Shown here piece by piece: positions 9,612-18,295 of a stretch of DNA of 64,000 nucleotides. The position numbers and the translations under genes are program-made. Every line of letters begins with the position of its first letter. Within the stretch, counting starts at the first letter, position 1. Source of the stretch: Pseudothauera nasutitermitis (GTDB lineage: Bacteria; Pseudomonadota; Gammaproteobacteria; Burkholderiales; Rhodocyclaceae); the NCBI RefSeq assembly GCF_004801295.1, contig NZ_SSOC01000003.1, positions 62,001 to 126,000 on the forward strand, read 5' to 3'. A model generated the notes under the pieces. The model did not search any database, had not been told where the DNA came from, and saw only the letters and a program-made list of their open reading frames with translations.

Positions 9612-10418
9612 ATGATCAAGAAATTCCGTCTGGCCGCCGTGATCGCCCTGTCGGCCCTGGCCGGCGTCGCCCACGCCGACCGCCTCGACGACATCCAGAA
9701 GACGGGCGTGCTGCGCGTGGCCGCGTTCGACAGCAACCCGCCGTTCGGCTTCGTCGATCCGCAGAGCAAGCAGATCAGCGGCCTGGACGTGGACTACGCC
9801 AAGGAACTGGCCGCCAAGCTGGGCGTGAAGCTGGAACTGGTGCCGACCAACCCCGCCAACCGCATCCCGCTGCTGGCCGCCAACAAGGTCGACATCGTGC
9901 TGGCCAACTTCACCATCACCGAAGAGCGCGCCAAGCAGGTCAACTTCAGCATCCCCTACTTCGCCTCCGGCCAGCAGTTCATCGCCAAGAAAGGCGTGCT
10001 GAAGTCCGCCGACCAGCTCGGCAGCCTGCGCATCGGCGTGGACAAGGGCACCACCAACGAGATCGTGCTGCGCGAGAAGTACCCCACCGCCACGCTGGTG
10101 GCCTACGACGACACCCCGTTCGCGTTCACCGCGCTGCGCAACGGCAACGTGCAGGCCATCACCCAGGACGGCCCCAAGCTGATCGGCCTGCTGGCCAACG
10201 TGCCGGACAAGCAGAACTACGAGATTCCGCCGTTCTCCATCTCCGACGACCTGATCGGCGCCGGCCTGCCGAAGGGCGAGACCCGCCTGACCGAATACGT
10301 CAATGACTTCCTGCGCGAGTTGGAAGCCAGCGGCAAGGCCCAGCAGATCTACGACCGCTGGTTCGGCCCGGACACCAAGACCCCGCTGACGCGCATCTTC
10401 CGCATCGGCGACAAGTAA
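9612..10418 (+). CDS. Polar amino acid ABC transporter, periplasmic binding protein
   Basis: This 268-residue family 3 solute-binding protein captures a polar amino acid for the permease-ATPase genes that follow. A Sec signal peptide (residues 1-22, cleavage after VAHA) precedes the mature start DRLDDIQKTGVLRVAAFDSNPPFGF. The ligand-contact region KQISGLDVDYAKELAAKLGV and the RIGVDKGTTNE segment are typical of the family. The 275-bp upstream stretch holds no gene. The substrate is not certain; glutamate/aspartate or a related amino acid is likely, given two separate permease genes downstream as in GltIJKL-type systems. Confidence 0.92.
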   Translation: MIKKFRLAAVIALSALAGVAHADRLDDIQKTGVLRVAAFDSNPPFGFVDPQSKQISGLDVDYAKELAAKLGVKLELVPTNPANRIPLLAANKVDIVLANFTITEERAKQVNFSIPYFASGQQFIAKKGVLKSADQLGSLRIGVDKGTTNEIVLREKYPTATLVAYDDTPFAFTALRNGNVQAITQDGPKLIGLLANVPDKQNYEIPPFSISDDLIGAGLPKGETRLTEYVNDFLRELEASGKAQQIYDRWFGPDTKTPLTRIFRIGDK

Positions 10419-10445
10419 TCCCCGCCACATTCCAACGCCCCTTCC

Positions 10446-10475
10446 GGCTCCGCGCGGTTCCCGCCGCGCGGAGCC
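10446..10475 (+). other. Intercistronic stem-loop between binding-protein and permease genes
   Basis: Perfect 12-bp arms (10446-10457 and 10464-10475) enclose a six-base loop, 27 bp after the binding-protein stop codon. No U-run follows, so it is not a strong terminator. Similar structures after binding-protein genes in ABC operons protect the upstream mRNA from 3' decay, so more binding protein is made than permease. That role is inferred here. Confidence 0.6.
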
Positions 10476-10511
10476 TTGTCACGCACGCCACCGCCGCACC
10501 CTCCAACCCGC

Positions 10512-11243
10512 ATGCTCGATGAATTGCTCGCACCGAAATACGTCGGCTGGCTGATCGACGGTTTCTACGTCACCCTGCTGCTTTCCGCGCTGGCCTCGGC
10601 CGCCGCCACCGCGCTCGGCCTGCTGCTCTGCCTGGCCCGCCTCGCCCCCACGCGCTGGATCGCCTGGCCGGCGCTGGCCTGGCTGTCGCTGTTCCGCAAT
10701 ACCCCGCTGCTGGTACAGCTGTTCTTCTGGTACTTCGGCTTTTCCGCGCTGCTGCCGCAGGAAGTGGTGGTCTGGCTGAACGCCCCGCACCACTGGCATC
10801 TGGCGTTCTTCGGCGTGCGCTGGCCGCCGTTCGAATACCTCGCCGGCTTCGTCGGCCTGACCCTGTTCACCGCCGCCTTCATCGCCGAGGAATTCCGCGC
10901 CGGCGTGCGCGGCGTGCCGGCCGGCCAGACGGTGGCCGCGCGCGCGCTGGGCCTGCGCCCCTGGCAGGTATGGCGCCACGTGGTGATCCCGCAGGCCTTG
11001 CGCATTTCCCTGCCGCCGCTGCTCGGCCAGTACATGAACGCGGTGAAGAATTCCTCGCTGACCATGGCCATCGGGCTGGCCGAACTGTCCTACGCCTCGC
11101 GCCAGGTGGAAACCGAAACCTTCAAGACCTTCCAGGCCTTCGGCATCGCCACCCTGCTGTACATCGGCACCGTGGCCGTCATCGAACTGGCCGGCCAGTG
11201 GCTGCAGCGCCGCAACCCCACCGTGGGGGCGGCTGCGCGCTGA
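10512..11243 (+). CDS. Polar amino acid ABC transporter permease 1
   Basis: A 243-residue HisM/GltJ-type inner-membrane permease. It begins [21 protein letters not shown], has about five membrane helices, and contains the EAA-loop region [20 protein letters not shown] that docks with the ATPase. The ATG at 10512 is taken as the start; a TTG at 10476 would begin inside the stem after the upstream stem-loop. It is followed six bases later by the second permease. The protein has a larger periplasmic insert (around residues 80-110, [14 protein letters not shown]) than the second permease, as GltJ-like partners often do. Confidence 0.9.
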   Translation: MLDELLAPKYVGWLIDGFYVTLLLSALASAAATALGLLLCLARLAPTRWIAWPALAWLSLFRNTPLLVQLFFWYFGFSALLPQEVVVWLNAPHHWHLAFFGVRWPPFEYLAGFVGLTLFTAAFIAEEFRAGVRGVPAGQTVAARALGLRPWQVWRHVVIPQALRISLPPLLGQYMNAVKNSSLTMAIGLAELSYASRQVETETFKTFQAFGIATLLYIGTVAVIELAGQWLQRRNPTVGAAAR

Positions 11244-11249
11244 AACACC

Positions 11250-11942
11250 ATGGACTTCTCCGTCATCACCAACAACCTGTCCTACTTCCTGCTCGGCGCC
11301 TGGCCGCACGGCCCGCTGGGCGGCGCCGCGCTGACCCTGGTGCTGAGCGTGTGCTCGGCGCTGGCCTCCGGCGTGCTCGGCCTGGTGTTCGGCGTGGCGC
11401 TGGCCATGACGCACGGCGCCGCCCACCAGGCGCTGGTGCTGTTCCTCGGCTTCTTCCGCGCCATTCCGGTGCTGATGCTGATCTTCTGGACCTATTTCCT
11501 GCTGCCCATCGTGTTCGGCTTCAACGTGCCGGGCGTGGGCACGGTGATCGTCGCGCTGTCGCTGATCGGCGGCAGCTACCTCGCCCATTCGGTGTACGCC
11601 GGCATCCGCAGCCTGCCGCCCGGGCAGTGGCAGGCCGCCGCCGCGCTGGGGCTGGGGCGGGTGCAGGCGCTGCGCTACGTAATCCTGCCGCAGGCGCTGC
11701 CGATCATGCTGCCCTCCTTCCTCAACCAGTGGATCGCGCTGATCAAGGACAGCTCGCTGGCCTACGTGATCGGCGTGGGGGAACTGTCCTTCGTCGCCAC
11801 CCAGGTGAGCAACCGCGAGATGGTCTATCCCACCGAGATCTTCCTGTTCGTCGCCCTGCTCTATTTCCTCATCTGCTCGTCGCTGGAACTGGGCGCCGGG
11901 GCCATCGCCCGGCGCTACGGCACGGCGGCCAAACCGACATGA
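11250..11942 (+). CDS. Polar amino acid ABC transporter permease 2
   Basis: A 230-residue GltK/HisQ-type permease forming a heterodimer with the preceding gene product. Membrane helices are evident at about residues 25-50, 58-80, 88-110 and near the C-terminus. The EAA motif region [21 protein letters not shown] is clear. Its TGA stop overlaps the ATG of the ATPase gene (ATGA at 11939-11942), indicating translational coupling. Two distinct permease genes rather than one mark this as a heterodimeric polar amino acid importer. Confidence 0.92.
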   Translation: MDFSVITNNLSYFLLGAWPHGPLGGAALTLVLSVCSALASGVLGLVFGVALAMTHGAAHQALVLFLGFFRAIPVLMLIFWTYFLLPIVFGFNVPGVGTVIVALSLIGGSYLAHSVYAGIRSLPPGQWQAAAALGLGRVQALRYVILPQALPIMLPSFLNQWIALIKDSSLAYVIGVGELSFVATQVSNREMVYPTEIFLFVALLYFLICSSLELGAGAIARRYGTAAKPT

Positions 11943-12673
11943 TCGTCATCGAAAACGTTTCCAAGTGGTACGGTAAAACGCGCGTGCTCGACCACTGCAG
12001 CACCCGCATCGCCCAGGGCGAGGTGGTGGTGGTGTGCGGCCCGTCGGGCTCGGGCAAATCCACGCTGATCAAGACCATCAACGGACTGGAGCCCTTCGAC
12101 GAAGGCCGCATCGTCGTCAACGGCGTCTCGGTGGGCGCGCCGGGCACCAACCTGCCGAAACTGCGCGCGCACGTCGGCATGGTGTTCCAGAGCTTCGAGC
12201 TGTTCCCCCACCTGACGGTGATCGAGAACCTCGCACTGGCGCAGGTGGTGGTGCTCGGCCGCAGCCGCGATGAAGCCCGCACGCGCGGGCAGGGTTACCT
12301 CGCCCGCGTCGGCCTGGACGGCTTCGCCGACCGCCTGCCCGCGCAGCTTTCCGGCGGCCAGCAGCAGCGCGTGGCGATCGCCCGCGCACTGTGCATGGAC
12401 CCGGTGTGCATGCTGTTCGACGAACCCACCTCGGCGCTCGACCCGGAGATGGTCGGCGAGGTGCTCGACGTGATGGTGGAGCTGGCCGGCGAGGGCATGA
12501 CCATGGTGTGCGTGACCCACGAGATGGGCTTCGCCCGCAAGGTGGCCGACCGGGTGATCTTCATGGACCAGGGCGCCATCCTGGACGATTGCGCCGGCGA
12601 GGCGTTCTTCGGCGATCCCGACGGCCGCCCGGAGCGCGCGCGCCAGTTTCTCGCCCGCGTGCTGCCGCACTGA
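11939..12673 (+). CDS. Polar amino acid ABC transporter ATP-binding protein
   Basis: A 244-residue GlnQ/GltL-type ATPase that energises uptake. It shows Walker [10 protein letters not shown], the signature LSGGQQQR, Walker [14 protein letters not shown] and the H-loop [10 protein letters not shown], in normal order and spacing. The start overlaps the permease stop by four bases. The family asparagine/glutamine position [13 protein letters not shown] is typical of polar amino acid importers. It is the last gene of the four-gene operon; the convergent patatin gene starts 18 bp beyond its stop. Confidence 0.94.
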   Translation: MIVIENVSKWYGKTRVLDHCSTRIAQGEVVVVCGPSGSGKSTLIKTINGLEPFDEGRIVVNGVSVGAPGTNLPKLRAHVGMVFQSFELFPHLTVIENLALAQVVVLGRSRDEARTRGQGYLARVGLDGFADRLPAQLSGGQQQRVAIARALCMDPVCMLFDEPTSALDPEMVGEVLDVMVELAGEGMTMVCVTHEMGFARKVADRVIFMDQGAILDDCAGEAFFGDPDGRPERARQFLARVLPH

Positions 12674-12691
12674 GCGGCAACACGCGCACGC

Positions 12692-14911
12692 TCAGTACGG
12701 CTGGCCGAACAGCAGGTAGTAGCGCGGCTCGCCGACCCGCGAAGCGTAGGCCACGCCGACGTACAGCGGCCCCAGCACGGTATCCGCGCCGAGAAACAGT
12801 GACATCGAGTTGCGGTTGCCCAGCGACGGCGCGTCCAGCGCATCGTTGCGCAGGTTCGCCCACTCCAGCGAACCACCCAGATACACGCCGCGCCCCAGCG
12901 CCTCCGGCAGGGTGTTGATCAGACGGTAGTAGGATACGTTGGCCATCGCCACCTGGTCGGCCGCCAGTTCGCCGTAGCGGTAGCCGGACAGACGCAGCGG
13001 CCCGCCCAGCGTATAGCGCCCGGCCGCGGGCAGTTCATGGTCCGGGCTGCCCGCCAGCGTCAGGTTGACCAGCACGCTGTGCGGCCCGCGGGAACGCACC
13101 CAACTGGTGTCGAGTTCCATGTAGCGGTAGTCCAGATCGCTGCCGAAGCGTCCGGAATGCCATTCGCCGAGCAGTTGCGCGCGCACGCCGCGGCGCGGGA
13201 AGAACGGGCTGTCCAGGCGGTCCAGCACGGCCGACACGCGCAGCTTGCCCTGCTCCACGTTCTGCTTCGGATAGACCTCCACGCCGCTGATGATCTCGCC
13301 CTTCTCGCGTCCGCGGTGCCAGCCCGCGCGCAGTTCGCCCCACTCGTCCAGCTCGTAGCCCAGATCCAGCCCGATGGTGGCCTCGCGCACGCGGAAATCG
13401 GCTTGCTTGCGGCCGTTTTCATACACCGGCACGCTGCGCATGCCCACCTGCGCCACCGGCGCGACGAACCAGGAGCTCTTCAGTCCCAGCGGCTGGAACA
13501 GTTCCGCGCGCAGGCGGTTGCTGGTGCCGACCTGCGCATCCAGGTTCAGCCGCCCTTCCCAGTCGTTGAGCCAGCGCCGCGACAGCCCGGCGAACAGGCC
13601 CACCGCGCCGCCGCCCTGCAGATCGGCGGCTAGCCCGCCGCCGAAGCGCAGGTAGTTCGGCCCCCAGGACTTGTCCACCGCCTCGACGAACAGGCGCCCA
13701 TAGGCGCCGTCGCGCTCGATGCGGTAGCGCAGGCGCTCGAAATCGCCGCGCGCGTACAGGCGCTGCAGATCGGCCTCCAGCACCGCGCTGTCGAGGGGAT
13801 GGCCCTCTTTCTGGCGCAGCCCGGCCAGGATGCCGGCGGGCGGCACGTGGCGCAGCCCTTCCACCTCCACCTTGGTGACGATGGGCGCCGGGCGCTGCAG
13901 GCGTGCCTGGCGGTGCATCTGCCAGCGCGCATAGACCTCGGGCTCCACGGCGAAGCGCGCCAGTTCGGCGGCCGCCGCGCGCGCCGCGCGCTCGCCCAGC
14001 GGAATGGTGTCGAGCACACGGGTGAAGTCGCGCGAACTGATGTCCTGCAGATCCACCTCCACCAGCACGTCGCCCTCGCCCAGGCGGCCGAGCTGCTGCT
14101 GCACGTTCTGCTCCAGCGCCAGGTTGATGGCCTGCAGCACGATGTCGGCCACCGTGTTGAGGCGCTCGCGGCCGAACGGCGGCGTGCCCAGATTGACCGC
14201 GATGACGCGTCCGCCGCACAGTTCGCGGCCCACATCCACCGGCAGGTTCATCACCAGCCCGCCATCGACCAGCAGGCGGCCGTGGTGCTCGATGGGCAGG
14301 AACACGCCCGGCACCGCCATGCTGGCGCGCATCGCCCGCCACAGCGGGCCGTCGTTGATCACCACCATCCCGCCGGTTTCCAGGTCGGTGGCAATGGCAC
14401 GGTAGGGCAGCGCCAGCGTGTCGAAGGCGCTCAGCGACTCGACGTCGCCCGCCAGCCCGCTCAGGAACAGATCCAGCTGCTGGCCGGTGATGGCGCTCTG
14501 CGGCAGACGGAATTCTCCGCCGCCCCAGCCCAGGGTGATTGCCGAACGGTTGCCGGCGGAATCCTGCTTCTCGCGGAACGGCTGTTCGTCGCGCGGCAGG
14601 GCATTCTGGAACATCTCCGTCCAGTCGGCCGCGCGCACCCGGCGCTCCATCTCGTCCAGCGCCATGCCCGAAGCGTAGGCGCCACCGACGATGGCCCCCA
14701 TGCTGGTGCCGACCACGCAATCCACCGGCACGCGCAACTCTTCCAGCACCTTCAGCACGCCCAGGTGGGCCACCCCGCGCGCGCCGCCGCCGGACAATAC
14801 CAGGGCCACGCCCTCCGGCACGGCGGGTGTGGCCGGCGTCACGGGCGCGGCCGCCAGGGCGCCAGCCGGCAGCAAACCGGCCAGCGCGGCCGCCAACAAA
14901 AGACGACGCAT
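12692..14911 (-). CDS. Patatin-like phospholipase with BamA-like barrel (PlpD-type, type Vd autotransporter)
   Basis: A 739-residue outer-membrane lipase precursor. A signal peptide (residues 1-21) is followed by a patatin domain. It has the oxyanion loop GGGARG (41-46), the nucleophile elbow GTSMG with Ser70, and the catalytic Asp216 in LLVDGG. A single POTRA-like segment (about 330-390, [17 protein letters not shown]) connects to a 16-stranded surface-antigen barrel (about 400-739) ending in LLFGQPY. Pseudomonas PlpD has this architecture and exposes its phospholipase A1 domain. The ATG at 14911 overlaps the stop of the upstream unknown gene by one base, so the two are probably co-translated. 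An in-frame extension upstream of the ATG is only the other gene read in a second frame. Confidence 0.93.
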   Translation of the reverse strand: MRRLLLAAALAGLLPAGALAAAPVTPATPAVPEGVALVLSGGGARGVAHLGVLKVLEELRVPVDCVVGTSMGAIVGGAYASGMALDEMERRVRAADWTEMFQNALPRDEQPFREKQDSAGNRSAITLGWGGGEFRLPQSAITGQQLDLFLSGLAGDVESLSAFDTLALPYRAIATDLETGGMVVINDGPLWRAMRASMAVPGVFLPIEHHGRLLVDGGLVMNLPVDVGRELCGGRVIAVNLGTPPFGRERLNTVADIVLQAINLALEQNVQQQLGRLGEGDVLVEVDLQDISSRDFTRVLDTIPLGERAARAAAAELARFAVEPEVYARWQMHRQARLQRPAPIVTKVEVEGLRHVPPAGILAGLRQKEGHPLDSAVLEADLQRLYARGDFERLRYRIERDGAYGRLFVEAVDKSWGPNYLRFGGGLAADLQGGGAVGLFAGLSRRWLNDWEGRLNLDAQVGTSNRLRAELFQPLGLKSSWFVAPVAQVGMRSVPVYENGRKQADFRVREATIGLDLGYELDEWGELRAGWHRGREKGEIISGVEVYPKQNVEQGKLRVSAVLDRLDSPFFPRRGVRAQLLGEWHSGRFGSDLDYRYMELDTSWVRSRGPHSVLVNLTLAGSPDHELPAAGRYTLGGPLRLSGYRYGELAADQVAMANVSYYRLINTLPEALGRGVYLGGSLEWANLRNDALDAPSLGNRNSMSLFLGADTVLGPLYVGVAYASRVGEPRYYLLFGQPY

Positions 14912-16095
14912 CAAACCTCCAGCTTGTGTAGAACGCGCTCCGCGGCCTCCGCCAGCGCGCCAAGCGCGGCATGGCGCGCGCGCTTGGCGCGCCCGTGGCC
15001 GCGCAGCAGGGAACCGCCCGCCCCGGCCAGCAGGCCGATCCACCACGCCTGCCCGGCGGCCAGCGCCAGGCGGCTGGCGCCGGCCGACAGCAGGATCTCC
15101 GCGCCGCGCGCGCCGAAGCGTTCGCTGCGCTCCAGCAGGCTGCGCGAACGGTCGGCGAAGGTCGCCAGGGCCAGGAAGGCCAGCCCGGCCGGACTGGTCG
15201 CCCAGCCTCCGTCGGGCGCTTCTGCGCGCAGATCCGCCGGCTCCAGATCGGCCAGCGCGCGCTCCACCGCACGCGGGTCCGGCCCGTCTCCTGCAGCGCG
15301 TTCCAGCATGGCGCGCATCAACAGTTCGGCGGTGAGTTCGTCCACATCGTCGGAAACCAGATCGGCATGGCGGGCGAGCGCCGCGCGCACGTGCACGAGC
15401 GATTCCTCCGCCTTGCGCTGCAGGGCTGCGTTGCCCGCCCCGGCGCCATCCTCGATGCGGAATCCCGCCGCCTCGCCAGCAGCCGCCACGGCCGCGTAGC
15501 CGGCGGGCAGGTGCCCGCGATTGAGCCACTCGGCATAGCGCGCCGGCAGCGTCTCCATGCGCGCGGCCGGACCGGGCACGCATCCACGCACGCCCATCAG
15601 CGCCCGGTAGCGCTCGGCGCTGGCCGCGATGCGCGCGCCCAGCACGGCGAAATCCTCGCCGCCGAGCGCGGCGGCATCCAGCGCGCCGCCGACCTGCTCG
15701 ACCACCGTGGCGAACGCCCCGGCCGCCGCCGCGCCGATCGGTTCACCGGCTGCACGCGCGGCGGCCACCCCGCCGGCCGCGCGCCCCAGCACGGCGCCGG
15801 AACGCCGCAAGGCCTGCGCGCCCAGATCGCGCGCACGCTCTCCCAGCCCGCCCTCTGCGGAACGCGGCCCTTCACCCAGAGCCCTGCCGGCGGCGGACAG
15901 GCCGGCACCCGCGCCGTCGAGCAGATCGGCCGCGCTGCGCGCGGCTTCATCCACGCCGGCACCGATCACGCGGCGCACGTCATCCTTGTGCTCGCCCAGG
16001 GCGAGCGCGCCGTTGCCGGCCGCACGCAATGCGGACTTGAACAGGCTGCGTGCCTGAAAGCCCGCCTTGCGGGCCTTGTCGGTCAGATCGGACAT
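14911..16095 (-). CDS. Ala-rich helical protein of unknown function, coupled to the patatin gene
   Basis: A 394-residue protein not recognised as a known family. It is about one quarter alanine. The first 150 residues form amphipathic helices with Ala/Gly and basic spacing (for example FKSALRAAGNGALALGEH). A central acidic helical region contains DLVSDDVDELTAELLMRAM. A C-terminal hydrophobic segment, LALAAGQAWWIGLLAGAGG, is followed by a basic stretch, so peripheral or monotopic membrane association is likely. There is no signal peptide. It is co-transcribed with the patatin gene and diverges from the ferrosome-like operon across 462 bp, so it could belong functionally to either. The start at 16095 was taken because the longer frame upstream has no family support and crosses the promoter region. 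Confidence 0.7.
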   Translation of the reverse strand: MSDLTDKARKAGFQARSLFKSALRAAGNGALALGEHKDDVRRVIGAGVDEAARSAADLLDGAGAGLSAAGRALGEGPRSAEGGLGERARDLGAQALRRSGAVLGRAAGGVAAARAAGEPIGAAAAGAFATVVEQVGGALDAAALGGEDFAVLGARIAASAERYRALMGVRGCVPGPAARMETLPARYAEWLNRGHLPAGYAAVAAAGEAAGFRIEDGAGAGNAALQRKAEESLVHVRAALARHADLVSDDVDELTAELLMRAMLERAAGDGPDPRAVERALADLEPADLRAEAPDGGWATSPAGLAFLALATFADRSRSLLERSERFGARGAEILLSAGASRLALAAGQAWWIGLLAGAGGSLLRGHGRAKRARHAALGALAEAAERVLHKLEV

Positions 16096-16557
16096 GAACG
16101 CTCCATGCGTACTGGAATCCAGCCGCGGCCGGGGCGGGCCGCGAAGCTGCGGGATTATCCCACGCGCTCCCGGCACGCACGCGCATGTGCCGGTTTCGGC
16201 AGGTATCCGTCGGACCGCCGGATGCGCGCACGATTCCGGCACCCCGGTCCACACCCCCGTCGCGCAGCACGGCGTCGTGTTCATATCGCATGCCCCGCGG
16301 GCGCAATACCCCGCGCCGAGCCGCTCTTGACCGGCATCAGGGCCGCATGCGCCGGCAAGGCGTACGCTGTTCGGCAAATCGACCACGCGCACGCGGCGGA
16401 GTATGATTCCATCGGCACGACAGAGCAGTCCACCGTAGCCGGCCCGCATCGCCAGCATCCGCCAGCCAAGCGCCATACAGCGTGGAAACCGCCCGGCTCC
16501 TGGTCGTGTATCGATCCGTCGGCGCGTCCTCGACGCGCCGCTTTGCTGGAAGCCTTC
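16096..16557. promoter_or_regulatory. 462-bp divergent intergenic region upstream of the ferrosome-like operon
   Basis: No convincing gene is seen. A weak sigma-70-like pair is present on the plus strand: ATCGAC at 16378-16383 and TATGAT at 16402-16407, spaced 18 bp and about 150 bp before the first operon gene. No clear Fur palindrome was found by eye. The long leader suggests regulated transcription, but the binding sites are not identifiable from sequence alone. Confidence 0.4.
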
Positions 16558-16899
16558 ATGCCCGAATTCGAGGAACTGCGCGCATTCCTGAACAGTGTGC
16601 GCATCGCCCACCACATCCGCGGACGCATCCGCCTCAAGCTGCAGGGCGGCGTGCCTGGCGCCGTCGAACTGTCCGGCGCGCAGGCGCGCGCCTTCCAGTC
16701 CGTGCTCGACCGTCTTCCCGGCATCCAGTCCGTTCAGACCAACCTGCTCGCGCGCTCGTGCACGGTGATCTACGACACCGATGTGATTTCCGAGCGGGCC
16801 TGGGGCGACTTCCTGAGCGGCATCCAGTCCGAACCGGCAGGCAGGCTCGAACGCATCCTGCGCGATGCCTACCAGGAGATCGCCGATGCTCAATCATGA
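16558..16899 (+). CDS. Small HMA-like domain protein, first gene of the ferrosome-like operon
   Basis: A 113-residue soluble protein with a ferredoxin-like beta-alpha-beta pattern of the HMA_2 type. A strand with the motif RGRIRLKL (21-28) is followed by helix QARAFQSVLDRLPGI and strand SVQTNLLARSCTVIYD. The metal-binding CxxC of true HMA domains is absent. The same GR(I/V)R strand recurs at the N-terminus of the operon ATPase and in the convergent gene at 20870-21298. GGAAG precedes the start at a good distance. It overlaps the next gene by 14 bp. A role in protein-protein contact with the ATPase or in metal delivery to it is inferred from the context. Confidence 0.75.
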   Translation: MPEFEELRAFLNSVRIAHHIRGRIRLKLQGGVPGAVELSGAQARAFQSVLDRLPGIQSVQTNLLARSCTVIYDTDVISERAWGDFLSGIQSEPAGRLERILRDAYQEIADAQS

Positions 16900-17584
16900 C
16901 GAAACGATCCTGCGCACCCGGCGCATCGATCCGGCGGCACCGTTTCCGGTGGTCCATCAGGCGGTGCGCATCGCGCTGTACGACGAGTACGCGGCACGCA
17001 GCTTCCATGCGCGGGTGATCGAGGCCTTCGGCCCGCGCGCGCCCTTCCCCAAGGCCCTGCAGGGCTGCACGCAGCGCATCGGCATGCTGCTGAAGATCTG
17101 CGAGCGCTTCGGCATCCCCCGCCCGCTCGATCCCTTTCCGCAGGAAACCACCGTCGAACCCAGCTGGCTGGCAAACTGCCTGCGCGCCCTCGCGGGCGAG
17201 GCCGGCAAGGTCCGCCTGCATGCCGAACTGCTGATGCAGGTCGGCGAGCCCGCCGTCCGCCAGGTGCTCGAAGAACTCCAGCACGGCTCGCTGCACGAGT
17301 ACCTGCCGGCCTTCCAGCAGGCGGTGGAAGCCGCCCAGGCGCAGGAGAACTATCACGCCGCGCATGGCATCGGCCCGCAGCAGGCCTATGTGCGCCATGG
17401 CCCACTGGCCGATTTCCTCGAACGCGCGTTCGCCCAGCTCGGCCCCTACGCCGGACCACTCGGTCTATTCAGTCCGCTTCTGCGCCATACACCCCCCGCC
17501 ATGCTGGCCGGCATGGTCGCGGGCGGCGCCGGAGTCCATCTGTTGAAGAAAAACAGAATCGGCCGCCATCGCAAGGAGTCCTGA
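16886..17584 (+). CDS. Ferritin-like (DUF2202-like) protein with degenerate di-iron site and C-terminal membrane anchor
   Basis: A 232-residue protein whose helical pattern resembles the DUF2202 ferritin-like family. Helix one contains YDEYAARSF with Glu34, and helix two ends in KICERFGIPRPLDPFP. Helix three has Glu105, and helix four ends in EYLPAF. Where the family normally has ExxH in helix two there is CxxR (Cys61, Arg64). Where it has RHLPAF there is EYLPAF (Tyr139 for His). The usual four-helix di-iron site is therefore incomplete. Residues 204-220 form a short glycine-rich hydrophobic segment followed by a basic tail, suggesting membrane anchoring. AGGAG lies seven bases before the ATG. 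The family call rests on motif pattern and is moderately certain. Confidence 0.6.
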   Translation: MLNHDETILRTRRIDPAAPFPVVHQAVRIALYDEYAARSFHARVIEAFGPRAPFPKALQGCTQRIGMLLKICERFGIPRPLDPFPQETTVEPSWLANCLRALAGEAGKVRLHAELLMQVGEPAVRQVLEELQHGSLHEYLPAFQQAVEAAQAQENYHAAHGIGPQQAYVRHGPLADFLERAFAQLGPYAGPLGLFSPLLRHTPPAMLAGMVAGGAGVHLLKKNRIGRHRKES

Positions 17585-17585
17585 C

Positions 17586-17951
17586 ATGTTTCCGCTTTTC
17601 CCCTTCGTCGCAGGCGTGGTGACCGGCGCGGTCGCACTCCGCCTGCTCAAGACCGACAAGGCCGGCCAGAGCCTGGACATTGCCCGCCAGGGTCTGGACA
17701 AGGCGCGCGACAGCCTGCGCAGCGCCACCGTATCCAGCCTGGAGGCCATCGAAAGCGCCTCCAGCCGCGCCCGCTCACAGTTGGGCACGCCCGCGGCCGA
17801 GACCCCCGCCGCCGAGCCGGCAGCCGCCAAGCCCGCCCGCAAGCGTGCGCCGCGCGCGGCCAAGCCGGCAGGCAAGGCGGCCGGCAAGCCCGCCAGCGCC
17901 AAGGCCGCGCCCAAGAGTGCCGCCAAGGCTGACAAGGCGGCCGGCGAATGA
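17586..17951 (+). CDS. Small membrane protein with histone H1-like Lys/Ala/Pro-rich tail
   Basis: A 121-residue protein with an N-terminal hydrophobic segment (residues 4-21, FPFVAGVVTGAVALRLL). An amphipathic helix follows (28-65), then a 54-residue low-complexity tail rich in Ala, Lys and Pro (for example AAKPAGKAAGKPASAKAAPK). The tail resembles histone H1-like and magnetosome/polyphosphate-associated basic tails and is expected to be disordered and cationic. It starts one base after the ferritin-like gene and overlaps the next gene by four bases. A role in binding DNA, polyphosphate or an iron-phosphate mineral at a membrane surface is inferred only. Confidence 0.75.
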   Translation: MFPLFPFVAGVVTGAVALRLLKTDKAGQSLDIARQGLDKARDSLRSATVSSLEAIESASSRARSQLGTPAAETPAAEPAAAKPARKRAPRAAKPAGKAAGKPASAKAAPKSAAKADKAAGE

Positions 17952-18295
17952 ATGCACGCTTCGCACCGCGCACGGCCTTTCCGGCACCCGCCCGCCCACG
18001 CGGCGCGGGGGGCGGCTTCGCCCAGGGTTTCGTCACGGCGGGCTGCCTGTCCGCCTTCCAGGACCGCCCTTCCCCCCAATCGCCCACCGACCTGAGGCGC
18101 GTGCTGCGCCACGCCCTGCAGGGCGGCACGGCACTGGCCGCCGGCAGCCAGGCCGCGCAGGCCCTGCGCCAGCGCGACTACACCCGGGCGCTCGCCGCCA
18201 CGGTAGCCGGCGCGGCCGGCGTACTGCTCATCGAACAACTGCTGCGCGACGCAGCACCCAGCGAACAGGAGAACAGCAATGGGAAAAAAGCGTAA
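17948..18295 (+). CDS. Small putative membrane protein of the ferrosome-like operon
   Basis: A 115-residue protein of unknown family. A Pro/Arg/Gly-rich N-terminus (1-30) precedes an amphipathic helix (about 47-75, RRVLRHALQGGTALAAGSQA) and one hydrophobic segment (about 81-98, ALAATVAGAAGVLLIEQL). Its ATG overlaps the previous stop by four bases, and its 3' end overlaps the next gene by 17 bp. This supports it being a real translated member of the operon despite its lack of recognisable motifs. The Gly/Ala-spaced membrane helix suits tight helix packing. Confidence 0.7.
   Translation: MNARFAPRTAFPAPARPRGAGGGFAQGFVTAGCLSAFQDRPSPQSPTDLRRVLRHALQGGTALAAGSQAAQALRQRDYTRALAATVAGAAGVLLIEQLLRDAAPSEQENSNGKKA

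Noticed and set aside
10970-12673. A 567-codon ATPase reading frame
   Set aside because: The first 323 codons are a shadow of the two permease genes; the ATPase starts at 11939 with ATGA coupling.
14911-16893. A 660-codon version of the Ala-rich unknown, starting near 16893
   Set aside because: The extra N-terminal 266 residues run through the divergent intergenic region and into the HMA-like gene; the ATG at 16095 is the sensible start.
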